Assembly (NCBI GenBank): GCA_031761405.1
Contig: JASEVX010000005.1
Span: 557,454-621,453, forward strand
Length of the DNA stretch: 64,000 bases
Origin: Serripes groenlandicus
Lineage: Eukaryota > Mollusca > Bivalvia > Cardiida > Cardiidae
Direction: 5' to 3'
Below the pieces are notes generated by a model that saw nothing but the letters and a program-made list of their open reading frames with translations, had not been told where the DNA came from and made no database searches. The translations under genes were made by a program, and so were the position numbers. Of the stretch, positions 50,302-61,516 are shown in pieces; the first letter of the stretch is position 1, and the number at the start of each line of letters is the position of its first letter.

Positions 50302-50740
50302 GGTAATCAATACGTGTTGTAGAATGTATCAAATTAATGTTTAAGCAATGAAGTTTAACCAGACTCGACCAATGCATGCATACAGCCTAAACTTAGCATG
50401 CATCAATGGGTCTATTTCAAAGTGCAAAACGTATTGTTAATTTCATTTGAATGTAAAATGGTAACAACTTTTTCATTTCGGATTTTAATACGTATAGATT
50501 AATATAACAGTAGGTATAAACAACAGGCTTTATACCAGCGTGAGAATAGTCGCATCTTTGTGACACATGTTCTGTGTTCGATCCACAAGGGGATTCTCCA
50601 GTGAAGTCATAACATGGACACTAGTACATTGGTTATTACCCAGGAAACGGGCCAAATAGTGATTATATAAGTTGTCGACTTTTGTGACAAATCGAGGTGA
50701 AACGGTTGGTGTAAATTTGATCAAACACAATTATTTGCAG

Positions 50741-50837
50741 GAGTGTTTGATGGAGTGTTGCTGGGCGACAGTGGATATGCCTGTAGGAAATATCTTCTTA
50801 CGCCCTACCTGAACCCCCAGACGCAAGCACAGGACAG
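50741..50837 (+). CDS. HARBI1-like: Harbinger transposase exon 4
   Basis: The exon lies between TTATTTGCAG and GTACATGT, phase 1 to phase 2. It encodes [20 protein letters not shown], then [17 protein letters not shown]-x-x-x-x-x-L-L-T-P-Y is a standard HARBI1 box. It joins the next exon through a spliced Arg codon (R-F-N). Confidence 0.95.
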
Positions 50838-51194
50838 GTACATGTTGGACAAGTCTCATCATGTTTATACAAACTCGTAAAGCTGTATTTTAAATTTGAA
50901 TATAAAATACTTTCGGCATACAATTTGAACATTTAGACCCACTACTAAGTATACATTTTAATCGTTTATGTAATTCTTACTGTAAGCTTTATAGGTATAT
51001 CTATTTATTGGAAACATATGAAAGTTATTCTCTCTGTAAAAAAAGGACCGATTATCTCAACCTGTTGAACACAAACAGTTCAAATTTAATCATTTTAATT
51101 GAAGTTCACTTTTATAAATACGTGATTTAAAAACAGTTATTATTATTATGATACATGCATGTTTATCTCCAATTAAATGTTCATATGTTTCCAG

Positions 51195-51480
51195 ATTCAA
51201 CAACTCCCTATGTAAGACGAGGGTGCTCATCGAGCAAACGTTCGGAATCCTTAAGAGAAGGTTTGCCGTCCTCTCATATGGCATCAGAACGTCGCCAGGG
51301 AAGGCATGCCAGATGACAATGGCTTGCGCCATCCTACATAACATTGGGATTCGGCAGGGTGACTCATTTGGTCGATTTGTTGTGGACGCAGACAACCATC
51401 CTGGCGAAGCCCCCAACCAGCCTATGGATGTCGCGGGAAACGCCTACAGGGACTACGTCTGTGCCACTTATTTTTCATAG
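51195..51480 (+). CDS. HARBI1-like: Harbinger transposase exon 5 (catalytic Glu, C-terminus)
   Basis: The exon follows ATATGTTTCCAG and ends with TAG. It encodes FNNSLCKTRVLIEQTFGILK, RRFAVLSYGIRTSPGKACQM, a stretch with TMACAILHNIGIRQGD, and an acidic tail. The Glu in I-E-Q-T-F-G-I-L-K-R-R-F is the third catalytic residue, and A-C-A-I-L-H-N is the usual C-terminal box. With exons 1-4 the protein would be about 348 residues, the usual length of HARBI1-type transposases. Confidence 0.95.
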
Positions 51481-52281
51481 TGGGACAGTTTGAAATAAGC
51501 TAAGTGACTGAGATGTACAGACAGCGATAGATGTATGCCTCTAGAAGGTTGTTCGCGAAAGAAAAGTTCTCTTTGTGTCACTTAATATATATTAAAACAA
51601 ATGACAATAATGTGAACATGATATTCTTTTATTTTGTTCATTTTGTCAATAGAAGCATATTAGTTAAGAACCAAAATAAATATAACACCTATTAAAATGC
51701 CATTCACTGTTACAAGACAACTCACTAATTCTAATTCTCAATCAAATCTATGTTTCAAATACTGTATGGTTTTAACATAGAAATGGACACCGGACAAAAT
51801 CTCTGTATTATACACTGTGTTTGTTTTATTCCATACCACACAGAAGTCCATTGCGCTATGCGAAAGGATAGGATGTTTGTCGTCAAACTTAAATACTTTA
51901 GTAAATATAATTGTTTAACATATCAAAACTATAAATGAAAAGACTCAATCAAGAAGCGTCTGTGTTGTACTTATTAAAACTATCAATGGACAATCTCAAG
52001 CAGACAGCGGCAGTGTTGTACTTTGCATATATACATCCGACACTTCAAAACATATTACTTATCACAAAAATATATCACAGATAAGCACAATAACTTAGCA
52101 TAATCATATGACTCATTACCAATTTATCACAAATTAAAAAATTTCACCATATCTAAGTGAAAACTATCACTTTACTTTTCTAAATGGAAGTTGTAAATCT
52201 CAAATCTCTAGTTAATGAAAATGTATTGATGCTTATTTACAATAATGATAAATATCTGTATACAGGGTCCTCATAAAATTA
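51481..52281. other. Harbinger interior after the transposase
   Basis: This is AT-rich, with no exon or named repeat recognised. Possible polyadenylation signals include the AATAAA at 51,676. Confidence 0.35.
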
Positions 52282-53150
52282 GAGCTACCACACGAGTGAT
52301 GAATACCCCCATACGCTGCCTAGACACAGGAATGGTAAAATGTCACCAGTCATGGCCATTATTCTGGTAAGTCTAAGTGGAATATGACATTCAAATGATC
52401 AACATACATAAACAAAGGGCCATAATTCAGATAAGACAATATGGAATGTGACCCAAATAGAAGATGCAAAACATTCCATGTTTGTCAACATGCAAGCTGT
52501 ACTGAGCCACATATATTGAAATACGGGCCATAACTTTTGTAAAGCTAAGTGGAATATGACAAATATAGTATGTGCATAACATTTCATGCTGAACAACATT
52601 CATATAAAGTTTATATATATATATATAAAAGATGGATTGAAAAGGCATTACAAACAGTATTTAAGGGTCTATAAGAATTTCATAAAAGGGCCATAACTCT
52701 AGAACCCCTATGCTGGGCATCATGAAAGATTTCTTGCACATCTACACTTCATAGGGATCATGTGTTCCAAGTTTCATTATGATAACTTGCAAACTGAGGA
52801 TAAAGTTTGCGTTGCAAACTTAGTACACAAGGGTATATAAGAATGTCATAAAAGGGGCATAACTCTGGAACCCCTGGTCCAGGCCTCATGAGACATTGTT
52901 ATACTTATTATAAATTTTAAAATAAATTGGGTGTATCTGCTATATAGACATTTCTTGTGAACACTATTTCTCAGCAACCCTTGGTCAGAATTCAATATAA
53001 CTTCACAAGAATGATTGATACCAAGCCTAGTTGTGCATATTGTCGGCGTGTTGCACTCAAATTATTTTTAAATGAGTTATGGTCCCTTGAATTTCACATA
53101 CATATGTATATTTACCAGCTGGGGGTATTCATCACCTTCAGTGATATTTC
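52282..53150. mobile_element. 869-bp TIR element inside Harbinger
   Basis: The left end GAGCTACCACACGAGTGATG and the inverted right end GAAATATCACTGAAGGTGAT share most bases, then GAATACCCCC in both. TA flanks each end (52,280-52,281 and 53,151-53,152). The interior has four related 'ggccataa' segments (about 52,420, 52,530, 52,690, 52,857), a motif common in bivalve repeats. There is no coding sequence. It is probably a Tc1/mariner-type MITE. Confidence 0.65.
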
Positions 53151-53206
53151 TAGTTAACATTATAATGCCTAAAGCAGATTTTTGGAGATAATTCTAAGAC
53201 TGACTA

Positions 53207-53925
53207 AAAGGGACTCGTTCACGAATTGTTAATTGCACCTTTTCAGATTGTTTGTCATTATATATTCCAAAATAAAGTGTGGCAAATCGTAAAAAGGGTT
53301 AAAACTTAGATACTGACAGCTGGAACACTTCAAAAAATGTTTAAATATATTCAAATATTGTCTTTGCTTTGACACGGTATTGGATGAAAATATGATTCTA
53401 TAATATATCCAACCATTGGTTAATCCAAGTTATCAGCTGTTACTACCAGTTTACCTATATAGTTTTAAATCTTACGATAGACTAGTCTGTTCCGGGCTAG
53501 TTCATTTGGTAGTGTCAAATTTTGCATATAGTTTTCTTGAATACAGGCGTGGGTTTGAACATAAACTTGGCATAAAATGTTTCTTTTCTTGTCTTAGAAT
53601 GAGGCATTTTGGCATAAATGCCTGGAAACAAGTGACATAAGACTGCTGAAAAAAGATCAGATCGCAGTTTTTCTTATTTACATACAAAAATAGATGTGTT
53701 ATGGCTAAAGCTTTATGGCTAACGCTTTAAGAAAAATAAAATTTTCGGCAATTTTTCAATTATATTTGTTCTACTGCGAGTTATCTTATATGACTGTTTT
53801 GAAGGCATTGATGCCAAAATCTGCTGATTCTTAGACAAAACAATAATAAATTGTCGAAACTGTTAATCTGTGAGAGTGCAATTTTAAGACTTATTTTTGG
53901 TGCCAATCCGTGAACGAGTCCCTTT
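53207..53925. mobile_element. 719-bp TIR element inside Harbinger
   Basis: Ends AAAGGGACTCGTTCACG(A/G)ATTG are inverted over 22 bases with one mismatch, flanked by TA on both sides. A 74-codon open frame inside is unrecognised. It lies just beyond the stop codon of the Myb-like gene. Confidence 0.8.
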
Positions 53926-53953
53926 TAAAGGGGATTAGTTATACTTTTACCAG

Positions 53954-54150
53954 TTACAATTCATTGAAGGGGATGCCTGAATTATGTCCAATAATCTGCT
54001 CTAAGGTTTTTTCCAGAATGGCATGTTTCAATTCAAATATTGTGTCCTCATGGGCAAGTCTGTCTTTCGCCAACTGGAGATCTATCTCTGCCCGCTTCTT
54101 CTCCAACTCGTATAATTCGTCGACCGCCATCTCATTCGACCGTTTTTTTG
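53954..54150 (-). CDS. Harbinger Myb-like gene, last exon (coiled coil)
   Basis: The exon starts in phase 1 after GATGTCTTTGCAG and ends in TAA. It encodes KKRSNEMAVDELYELEKKRA, EIDLQLAKDRLAHEDTIFEL and KHAILEKTLEQIIGHNSGI. Heptad-like Leu/Ile spacing over about 45 residues indicates a coiled coil, as in the C-terminus of Harbinger Myb proteins, where it probably mediates pairing. It is open throughout. Confidence 0.75.
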
Positions 54151-54380
54151 CTGCAAAGACATCAAGAAACTTGACATGTTGTTTTAGTAATAATAAGAAG
54201 GATAATGACATTAACAGTATGTCTCCCTTCAGTGGAAGGGGAGACACAATAATAATACATATATAAGAATAACTAGGGAATATTCATTGTTATTATACCT
54301 CACGTGACTTTGTAATGTTAAATTCTCATATACTCATCATGGGCAATTTCTTACTGTCTCATGCTAACAGTACGTTTTTG

Positions 54381-54500
54381 ACCGGTTAACAGTATACTGT
54401 TACATGGCACGCGCTTTAAAATGTTGGTTATGACGTCATTTCAAACAATAACGTCACCTTTCAGACGCGCGTGCCGTGTAACAGTATACTGTTAACCGGT
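54381..54500. repeat. 120-bp foldback palindrome
   Basis: ACCGGTTAACAGTATACTGT and the following bases to 'GGCACGCGC' return inverted at the other end, with a spacer containing TGACGTCA-like sequence. It lies in an intron of the Myb-like gene. Confidence 0.8.
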
Positions 54501-54612
54501 ATATTCATATGTGTGTGTTACATTGTAGTAGATATATCCATGTTCACCTCCCCTAAAAAGGTACAGAATAAATTGAATAAACGTGTAATTTTGTTCGGTA
54601 TAATAAAATAAA

Positions 54613-54744
54613 TGTTGCACGGCTTCCAGTGTGACAGTACATATTGTCAACATTCTGGTAAATACTGTTAACCTCGGCTTCGCCTCGGGTAACAGTATTT
54701 TCCCCATGTTGACAATATGTACTGTCACACTTGAAGCCATGCAA
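54613..54744. repeat. 132-bp foldback palindrome
   Basis: The left arm starts TGTTGCACGGCTTCCAGTG and the right arm ends CACTTGAAGCCATGCAA. The centre is CCTCGGCTTCGCCTCGGGTA flanked by AACAGTAT. It is a second long hairpin 113 bases after the previous one, sharing the AACAGTA motif. Confidence 0.8.
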
Positions 54745-55980
54745 TATTTATATACTATCAAATGGAATCAAAACATTAACCAGAGGCTCGAGAGAGTCTG
54801 ACACTTGAATGGCTTTATAGAAAGTATTTCCTATGATGTTGCCAGTATGACCCTATGGCAACGACATGAACATAATTTAAAGAAAATTGCATTCCATAAT
54901 GTTATACATTAAACAGCTTGAGCTATTGCAGTTCAAGAGACATTTTAAGTTTTACTATATAAAACATTTATGGTGGGACCAGGTTCGACCCGTGGATTTT
55001 TATTTACCACTAGATAATGTTTTATACTGTATATTTCAGCCTAAACCATCACCCTCAAGATGTCTATATAAAACAGGTTGCCTCAATGTATGCAAACATG
55101 AGGGACTGTTTGCCATTACATAACGCTATTTTGCCGGTTTAGTTTAAAAAAGTATCTTACACTTCCCTCGAACAGTTTATACATAGGCAGACTGACTGGC
55201 ACCTGCAAAAGAAATCATATTCCAAATGTACTTAAAAGCTGAAACATTTTCTTACTTAGCATTAAGTCAATAACTATTTAAGCATGTGGTATGTGTCTGT
55301 TAGCACTTGTGCTTAGTGTCCTTATTAATGATTTTGCACCTAGCTTTATGTGAATATCTCAGTCTTTTTCCGATTAATAGCCCAAAGTTAACATTCTTTT
55401 CATATCACCGACACTACAGACAAGGCTATCACAACTGCCATGTATGAAATGTGACATATTTAACTCATCAAAATGATCACAGAAGACACATTAGCTTTAT
55501 CTTACAGTTATTAAGACAATAACTTAAAGTTCATGTTAATTATAAATAGGATATTGCTGGAAAAGATGTATGCTCACCAACAGGGTTTAAAATAAAACAG
55601 AAAGCAAGGTTACGAAAGTGCCTAACTTTTCAGTCATATAGTTTGAATTTCACTCAGTTTAACTTCAATTATATCACTTTGTAAGACATATGGTTTAAGG
55701 GAGATTATTCAGCAATGACTTTTGATAGGTTTAGGGTTCATGTTCATTGCATTCTTCTCATTGATATCGATCTATATTATAAGTGTCATTGACATCTTAT
55801 CATAGGTGGTTTAGTTTTGGTACGTACAAGTAACACATGATAACAAATTAAGTATGAGAATCAACAAAGGGCAATAACTCTAGAAATACTACAGGCAGAG
55901 ATACGGTTCTTGCGCACTGCACGTCACCTCAATGATATCTATATATATATATATATATGTGTATGTGAAGTTTAAGGTAA

Positions 55981-56512
55981 ATACCTCAAAGACTTTTGGA
56001 GTTCTGCTCCAGACAAGAGTGTGACGGACGGAAAGATTGACATAGCGGCGACTATAAATATGCTTAAAAAAGACAATTTTAAGGTTGACATCACATACTT
56101 GAGGATGAGGATGACATCGTTGTGACTACAGATGGAGGCAGCATTGGGGCCTTTGACCACATGACTGCAGGACTGCTACCTTTTAACATAAATTGTTGAA
56201 AATGGTTTTATATATATAGGAATGACTTAAAGAAACAGTATGATATATACCTCAAAGACTTTTGGAGTTCTGCTCCAGACAAGAGTGTGACGGACGGAAA
56301 GATTGACATAGCGGCGACTATAAATATGCTTAAAAAAGACAATTTTAAGGTTGACATCACATACTTGAGGATGAGGATGACATCGTTGTGACTACAGATG
56401 GAGGCAGCATTGGGGCCTTTGACCACATGACTGCAGGACTGCTACCTTTTAACATAAATTGTTGAAAATGGTTTTATATATATAGGAATGACTTAAAGAA
56501 ACAGTATGATAT
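55981..56512. repeat. Perfect 266-bp tandem duplication
   Basis: The blocks 55,981-56,246 and 56,247-56,512 read the same throughout, from 'atacctcaaagacttttgga' to 'aaagaaacagtatgatat'. The unit contains 'caagagtgtgacggacggaa', a wording I know from bivalve dispersed repeats. It is recent, or an assembly duplicate. Confidence 0.85.
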
Positions 56513-56720
56513 AGTTTAATACATCTGTAAAGATATTTCACAGAGTAATGCATTATTTCCTCCATAAAATATATCTGTATATGAAGTTTGAAGGACAAAA
56601 AATTAACAAACTAATCAACAAGAGCTGTTGGAGGACACTCAACTTTAAGTCACTTGTCTTAGAGTTGAATGCATTGCTTATATATCTAATTTCTGCAGTG
56701 CATACTATTAAATTTTATAC

Positions 56721-56822
56721 CGTTTTCAATGGAGTCACAGTGACTGACAAGCCCACTCTCCACACCTCCATCTATGCCGGACAGGACATTGGTGTCCTTC
56801 AATTTTTCCAACAGCATATTTT
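56721..56822 (-). CDS. Harbinger Myb-like gene, middle exon (tentative)
   Basis: After an acceptor CCTGAG (a better-looking TTTTCAG six bases earlier would give a stop) the frame reads NMLLEKLKDTNVLSGIDGGV, then ESGLVSHCDSIEN, to GTATAAAA. Harbinger Myb-like proteins often have a V-S-G-I-D-G-G motif in the linker before the coiled coil. It ends in phase 1, as the last exon needs. At least one further exon (end of the SANT domain) between 56,823 and 60,634 was not found. Confidence 0.5.
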
Positions 56823-57169
56823 CTCAGGCTGAAAATTGCTCGGCTGGACCACCACCTGTGTTTTTACTTTTGAAGTATTTCTCCTTGGCTAAAAAATATT
56901 GTAAAAATATGGATCAATTTAACAAATAGTATACAAATGATTGTGAAAGCAACTTTCATTTCACATTGCGAGGGACATGTAGGCACAACAAGAGCGCCGC
57001 GAGTGAACGCAAATGCTTGACTATTGCCGCTTTGTTTTAGAGTTGAATGCAATTATTGATGTAATTTATATAAGTGCCAAGCAACATATCTAACAAGTAT
57101 TACGTAAATTGACTAAACTGCATGTAGATATTTGTCCCTCAGCCTGTGTGACTGTATAACATACATATT

Positions 57170-57880
57170 GTAGTGGAGACCAAATATTCCAAGTTGCCCG
57201 AACACTTTAACCAAACTTTCTAAATCGATCAAGGGACATAATTTGTATTAAGGATCATATGGAGTTGTAAAACCTAATTGTGTGATGGCCATGAACAACG
57301 TTTTGAAGTATGAAGTCAATTGAATGAACGGTATTGGAGATCAGAGTTAAAATCCCAAGTTGCCATTAAACTTTAACCAAACTTTCAAAGTTGATAAAGG
57401 GCCATAATTTGTATTTAGGATCATATGGAGTTGTGAGACCTAATTGTGTGATGGCAGTGAACAACTGTGTGAAGTATCAATTGATTGAGCTGTATATTGA
57501 AGATCAGAGTTAAAATCTCAATGTGCTAATTTCATTTTCCAAACTTTCTAAGTCGATCAAGGGCCATAATTTGTATTTAGGATCATATGGAGTTGTCTAA
57601 CTTCATTTTGTGATGGCCGTGAACAACTGTGTGAAGTATAAAGTCAATTGGCTGAATAGTATTGAAGATATAAGTAAAATTCACCATCTGCCCAAAAACT
57701 TTAACCTGACACAGCTTGCCCTAAAACTTTAACCAAAGTTCATAAGTCAATCAGGGGCCATAATTTGACTTTATAATCATATGAAGATGTCTAACCTTAT
57801 TATTGGATGGCCGTAAACAAATGTGTGAAGTATGAAGTCATTTGGATGAATAGCATTCCCGATAGACCCCCTGGTCCAGA
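57170..57880. repeat. Degenerate tandem repeat, about 170 bp x 4
   Basis: 'ggatcatatggagttgt' recurs at about 57,252, 57,419, 57,585 and, altered, 57,775, each followed by 'gtgatggc.gtgaacaa' and 'gtgaagta'. It is non-coding, inside a Myb-like gene intron. Confidence 0.7.
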
Positions 57881-58539
57881 GTTAGATACATTGTATGCTA
57901 ACCATTGTCATGGCTTTTTGTATTTAGTGTTTGTACATGCATGAAATTGTGTGTTGATTAATCATAATTCAGGTACAGTTACAAAGCCCCAACAATAAAT
58001 ACTAACATGTAGTCTGATTCCCAACATAAGTAATTAATAGCCATTCTCTGTAAGCATTTGCACTCCCATATAGGGAGTGCGGCACGCATCGTCACTGATT
58101 TTGTTCAAACTTCCCACATTTTCTCAACTTGATAAAAGAAATGTAAAATGGCAAAAAAACCTTTGCTACAGACTTTGGTTGCTATAGCAACCGGCTCTCT
58201 TTTTATATAGGACTGATTTCAATAGGAAATTCACTCAATTTTACAATCAGTTTTTAGCATAAATGAAGATATATATACAATTTTTTATCAAATTGATAAA
58301 TTCGATCCCAAACCCTTCTTTACACATTTAAGATTCACCCCTTTCCATATGCATATGCTGCAGACAACCTTTGGAGAAATTGTTCATAATTGTTTTCAAT
58401 AAATATTCTTTCATTTGAGAGATTTACCAAATTATGTTTGTCTATTTTTATTTAAAGTAGTCTGATACAGATGTGTTGTATATGGAAACTGTTTTTAAAA
58501 TGATTGTTTGTTAGCAGCACCTCAAAATAGATATATAAG

Positions 58540-59320
58540 CTGATTGAAATTTATGAAGTGTTAGCTGCAAAACGTTCACCATCATTGCCAAGCGTATCAG
58601 GACATACACGGGTGAAGCAGAATCTCAGAAAAAAATGCTTTCTTAGAACCCAGTCGTCCCAAATCATTAACAGGTGATAGCTCAACAGCCAACAGCACTT
58701 TAATATATATTTGTTAGCTGAATGAAATTCAAGAAGTGTAAGCTGCAAAACATGCACCATCATTGCCAAGAGTATCAGGACATAAATACGGGTGAAGCAT
58801 AATACCGAAGTAAATGCTTGCTTAGAACCCTGTCGTCCCCAATCATGTTCAGGTGAAATAGCTCAACAGCATAACAACACTTTTATTTATGTGTGTAAGC
58901 TGAATTAATAAAGTGTTAGCTGCAAAACGTTCACCATCATTGCCAAGAGTATCAGGACATACACGGGTGAAGCAGAATCTCAGCAAAAAATGCTTGCTTA
59001 GAACCCAGTCGTCCCAAATCATTAACAGGTGATAGCTCAACAGCTAACAGCACTTTAATATATATTTGTTAGCTGAATGAAATTCAAGAAGTGTAAGCTG
59101 CAAAACGTTCACCATCATTGCCAAGAGTATCAGGACATAAGTACGGGTGAAGCATAATACCGAAGTAAATGCTTGCTTATAACCCTGTCGTCCCCAATCA
59201 TGTTCAGGTGAAATAGCTCAACAGCTAACAGCATTTTAATAAGTATGTATAAGCTGAATAAACTAACGTGTTAGTTGCAAACATTCACCATAATTGCCAA
59301 ATGTATCAGGACATTAATAT
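58540..59320. repeat. 177-bp satellite arranged as 355-bp dimers
   Basis: 'agctgcaaaacgttcaccat' starts units near 58,563, 58,742, 58,918, 59,096 and 59,272. Units 1 and 3 are nearly identical ('cacgggtgaagcagaatctc'), and units 2 and 4 likewise ('acgggtgaagcataataccg'), while neighbours differ more. This is a higher-order dimer array of about 4.4 units. Confidence 0.85.
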
Positions 59321-60634
59321 GTATGATTAGTGTGATTCCAGAGTGTACATCTACATCCTAAATTGAAGAAAAAATCCCATCAAGATGTAAGGAAAAAACT
59401 TACTCATTAAATGTTAATGCACAGATTCAATTATATTTCAAATATCGGTTTTGTCTTCTTTACCTTGATATTCATGATAAACACAATATTCATACTCATA
59501 AAACTCACAATTCTTGTTTATAATTGTGTATGAAATATAAAGACATTGTACCACTATTTTGAAGTAAAAACAAGACTTTAATAAGAAATTGATGTAGATT
59601 CCACAAACTTTGCCTTTTGGACAGGTGTTAAATATTCACATTTATTCAACTTTATTCTCAACAAAACAACCAGGCTAACACAAGAGCTAAAAAATTGCTC
59701 TTGTGTCCTCCTAATATTTCCATACAAAATCAGTGGTTAATGTTCAACTTAAGAAACTATTATTTACCCCTTTGTTTAAAATTCTGGTACATCTTCTTTC
59801 ATTCTTCGAAAGTTCTTGGTGTACCACTACAGCTGAAATACATGTACAATGTTATATGCTGATACTGTATTGTAACCTGTACTAAAACATGTATATGTAA
59901 ACACATGTATTAATAAATAATGGGTATAACCACCTGCCAGGGAAGCTCAGTGACAATTGATTAGAGTGCAGGGCGAACTTATCCTCATAACTTGACCAAT
60001 GTTTACAATAAGTAATAGTACAATAGTACCAGGTGATTAGCGAAACTACTATAATGTACATAACATAATCAATGGTGAAAAGTGTGGTTCACGGATCCAG
60101 GGGGGCAGACACGGTGTACCCCCCCCCCCCCCCCCCAAAAAAAAAATGTTCAAGAAATGCTAAATTTCATACTATAAATGACTGAACACCTAGTCAAATA
60201 AATTTGGGTTCCGAGTCTCCGGGAGGGGCACATGGTTAAACATTGTGTCCATAACTCACGTCATTCTAAGGTTCGCCAGGCCAACTGATGAGCGACCATA
60301 TTTTAACATTCTGAATGTGATCGTAATAAAAAAATAATCATATTGTAGTGAAATTGCATTAACAATACAAAGTGTAAAGATTTAATCACAAGATTATGTT
60401 TTCCATATACACTCATCTGTCCTACATGAACCAACAATAATATTTGTTTAGGCCTTTTGGACTTAAAAAAGAAAAAAACACGTTTTAAAAGGGGGTTTAT
60501 CTTGCAAACAAAAAATATAATGGCAATGCAAATGAAAATGCATAACACGTATTGACTTATTATTTAACTTACTTAATAACTTTATTTTAACAGTTGAAAA
60601 ATAAAATATAAAAGTGATTTATCATTTTACTTAC
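59321..60634. other. Harbinger interior, AT-rich
   Basis: It contains a poly-C/poly-A tract (60,119-60,146) and no recognised exon. Any remaining SANT-domain exon should be here or in 56.8-58.5 kb. Confidence 0.35.
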
Positions 60635-60798
60635 GAATTTATCTCGTTCAAAACGAAAGTCCACTTTGTCTCATTGGCCTTGTGGCCGAAGGAGGCACCT
60701 TTACATTTTGAAAAAAGTTCATCATGGTGACTGGTAATGGTGGACAGAGCAGCATGTCGCTCTGCCTCTGTCCAGTTGGAGCCCCGTTTCTTCTCCAT
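60635..60798 (-). CDS. Harbinger Myb/SANT-like gene, first exon
   Basis: It starts at MEKKRGSNWTEAERHAALST and continues ITSHHDELFSKCKGASFGHK, ANETKWTFVLNEIN, then GTAAGTAA. The W-T-x-x-E and K-W-x-x-h-x-x-x-I-N spacing is that of the Myb/SANT-like DNA-binding domain found in the second protein of Harbinger transposons, which brings the transposase to the ends and into the nucleus. The start was chosen at the Met before the domain; an upstream in-frame Met lies at 60,999 in the terminal array. It ends in phase 2. Confidence 0.85.
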
Positions 60799-60914
60799 CT
60801 TACATTTCTGTAGCGACAGACGACACCGGATGTTGATATGGATCTCGCGTTTATCTCCCGATTGAAGAGTATTTAAACGAGAATTACCGCTCACGCGAAT
60901 GACAATAAAAAATG

Positions 60915-61069
60915 TTGAGACTGAGTTTGAAACTCGGTTGAGAACGGTCTCAATTTCGTTCGTGATCACCAATTTGAGTCCAATCTCAATTGAGTCCAAA
61001 AGAAATTCTCAAGTCAAAATTTGAGATTGAGTTAGAGATTGAGTTTGAGTTGGATCGTGATACTGGGGC
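60915..61069. promoter_or_regulatory. Right terminus and TTGAG-rich subterminal array
   Basis: TTGAGA / GAGTTTGAG motifs recur up to the terminal TCGTGATACTGGGGC. It is the counterpart of the left array, lying upstream of the Myb-like gene. Confidence 0.6.
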
Positions 61070-61274
61070 CTGGTCCCTGGTAGAGACAGGTTCATAAATG
61101 ATTTTTTTTCTCGTGATCCACCACATCAATATTTGCCAACCGACAAATACGCCGGCTTTTTAAGCTTAATGTTCATTATATTTGGAAATTTGCAGTTGTC
61201 CTTACCGCCATGCGCTGACGTCACAATAATCACGTCCCGCAGCGAATATTTAGCGCGAAATGACGCGTCTTTTT

Positions 61275-61516
61275 TTTTTTTTTTTTTTTTATTTATTTCA
61301 CACAAGATTTACATACGTACATGATACAATATAAACAACAATTAAATCTTTCAAATATATGTCATCCTTTTTGAAAACAAAGATGTAATGTATCATGCAT
61401 TTTTATATTCTTGCAATGTTTTCTATTTTTACAAAGAAGAAATTAGGAGGAGATCATGATAATGATGAGAGGTGGAAAAGGAGAAAGATGACTAGTAGAA
61501 AAATTGAGTTAATAAT
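61275..61516 (-). mobile_element. Poly(A) retroposon in the foldback loop
   Basis: It is flanked by TGACGCGTCTTTTT (61,261-61,274 and 61,517-61,530), a 14-base duplication. On the minus strand it ends GTGAAATAAAT followed by a run of A, that is a polyadenylation signal and tail. The body resembles a 3' untranslated region or LINE 3' end; the source is unknown. Confidence 0.75.

Larger units (their letters stand above)
48712..61069. mobile_element. PIF/Harbinger transposon, 12,358 bp, two genes
   Basis: Terminal inverted repeats GCCCCAGTATCACGA are perfect over 15 bases and pass into CTCAA-rich subterminal arrays on both sides. Flanks are CTG on the left (48,709-48,711) and CTG on the right (61,070-61,072). 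The element has a DDE transposase gene (plus strand, 48,904-51,480) and a Myb/SANT-like gene (minus strand, 60,798-53,954), the two-gene layout of animal Harbinger elements. Much of its length between 51.5 and 60 kb is secondary insertions and repeats. Confidence 0.95.

Noticed and set aside
55166..55195. Possible small Myb-gene exon after TTCTTTTGCAG
   Set aside because: In the phase required by the neighbouring exons it runs into a stop.
55972..56426. Two identical 60-residue minus-strand open frames
   Set aside because: They repeat only because of the 266-bp duplication of a non-coding dispersed repeat.
58540..59320. CRISPR-like array
   Set aside because: The unit is a 177-bp contiguous satellite without spacer structure, in a eukaryotic transposon.
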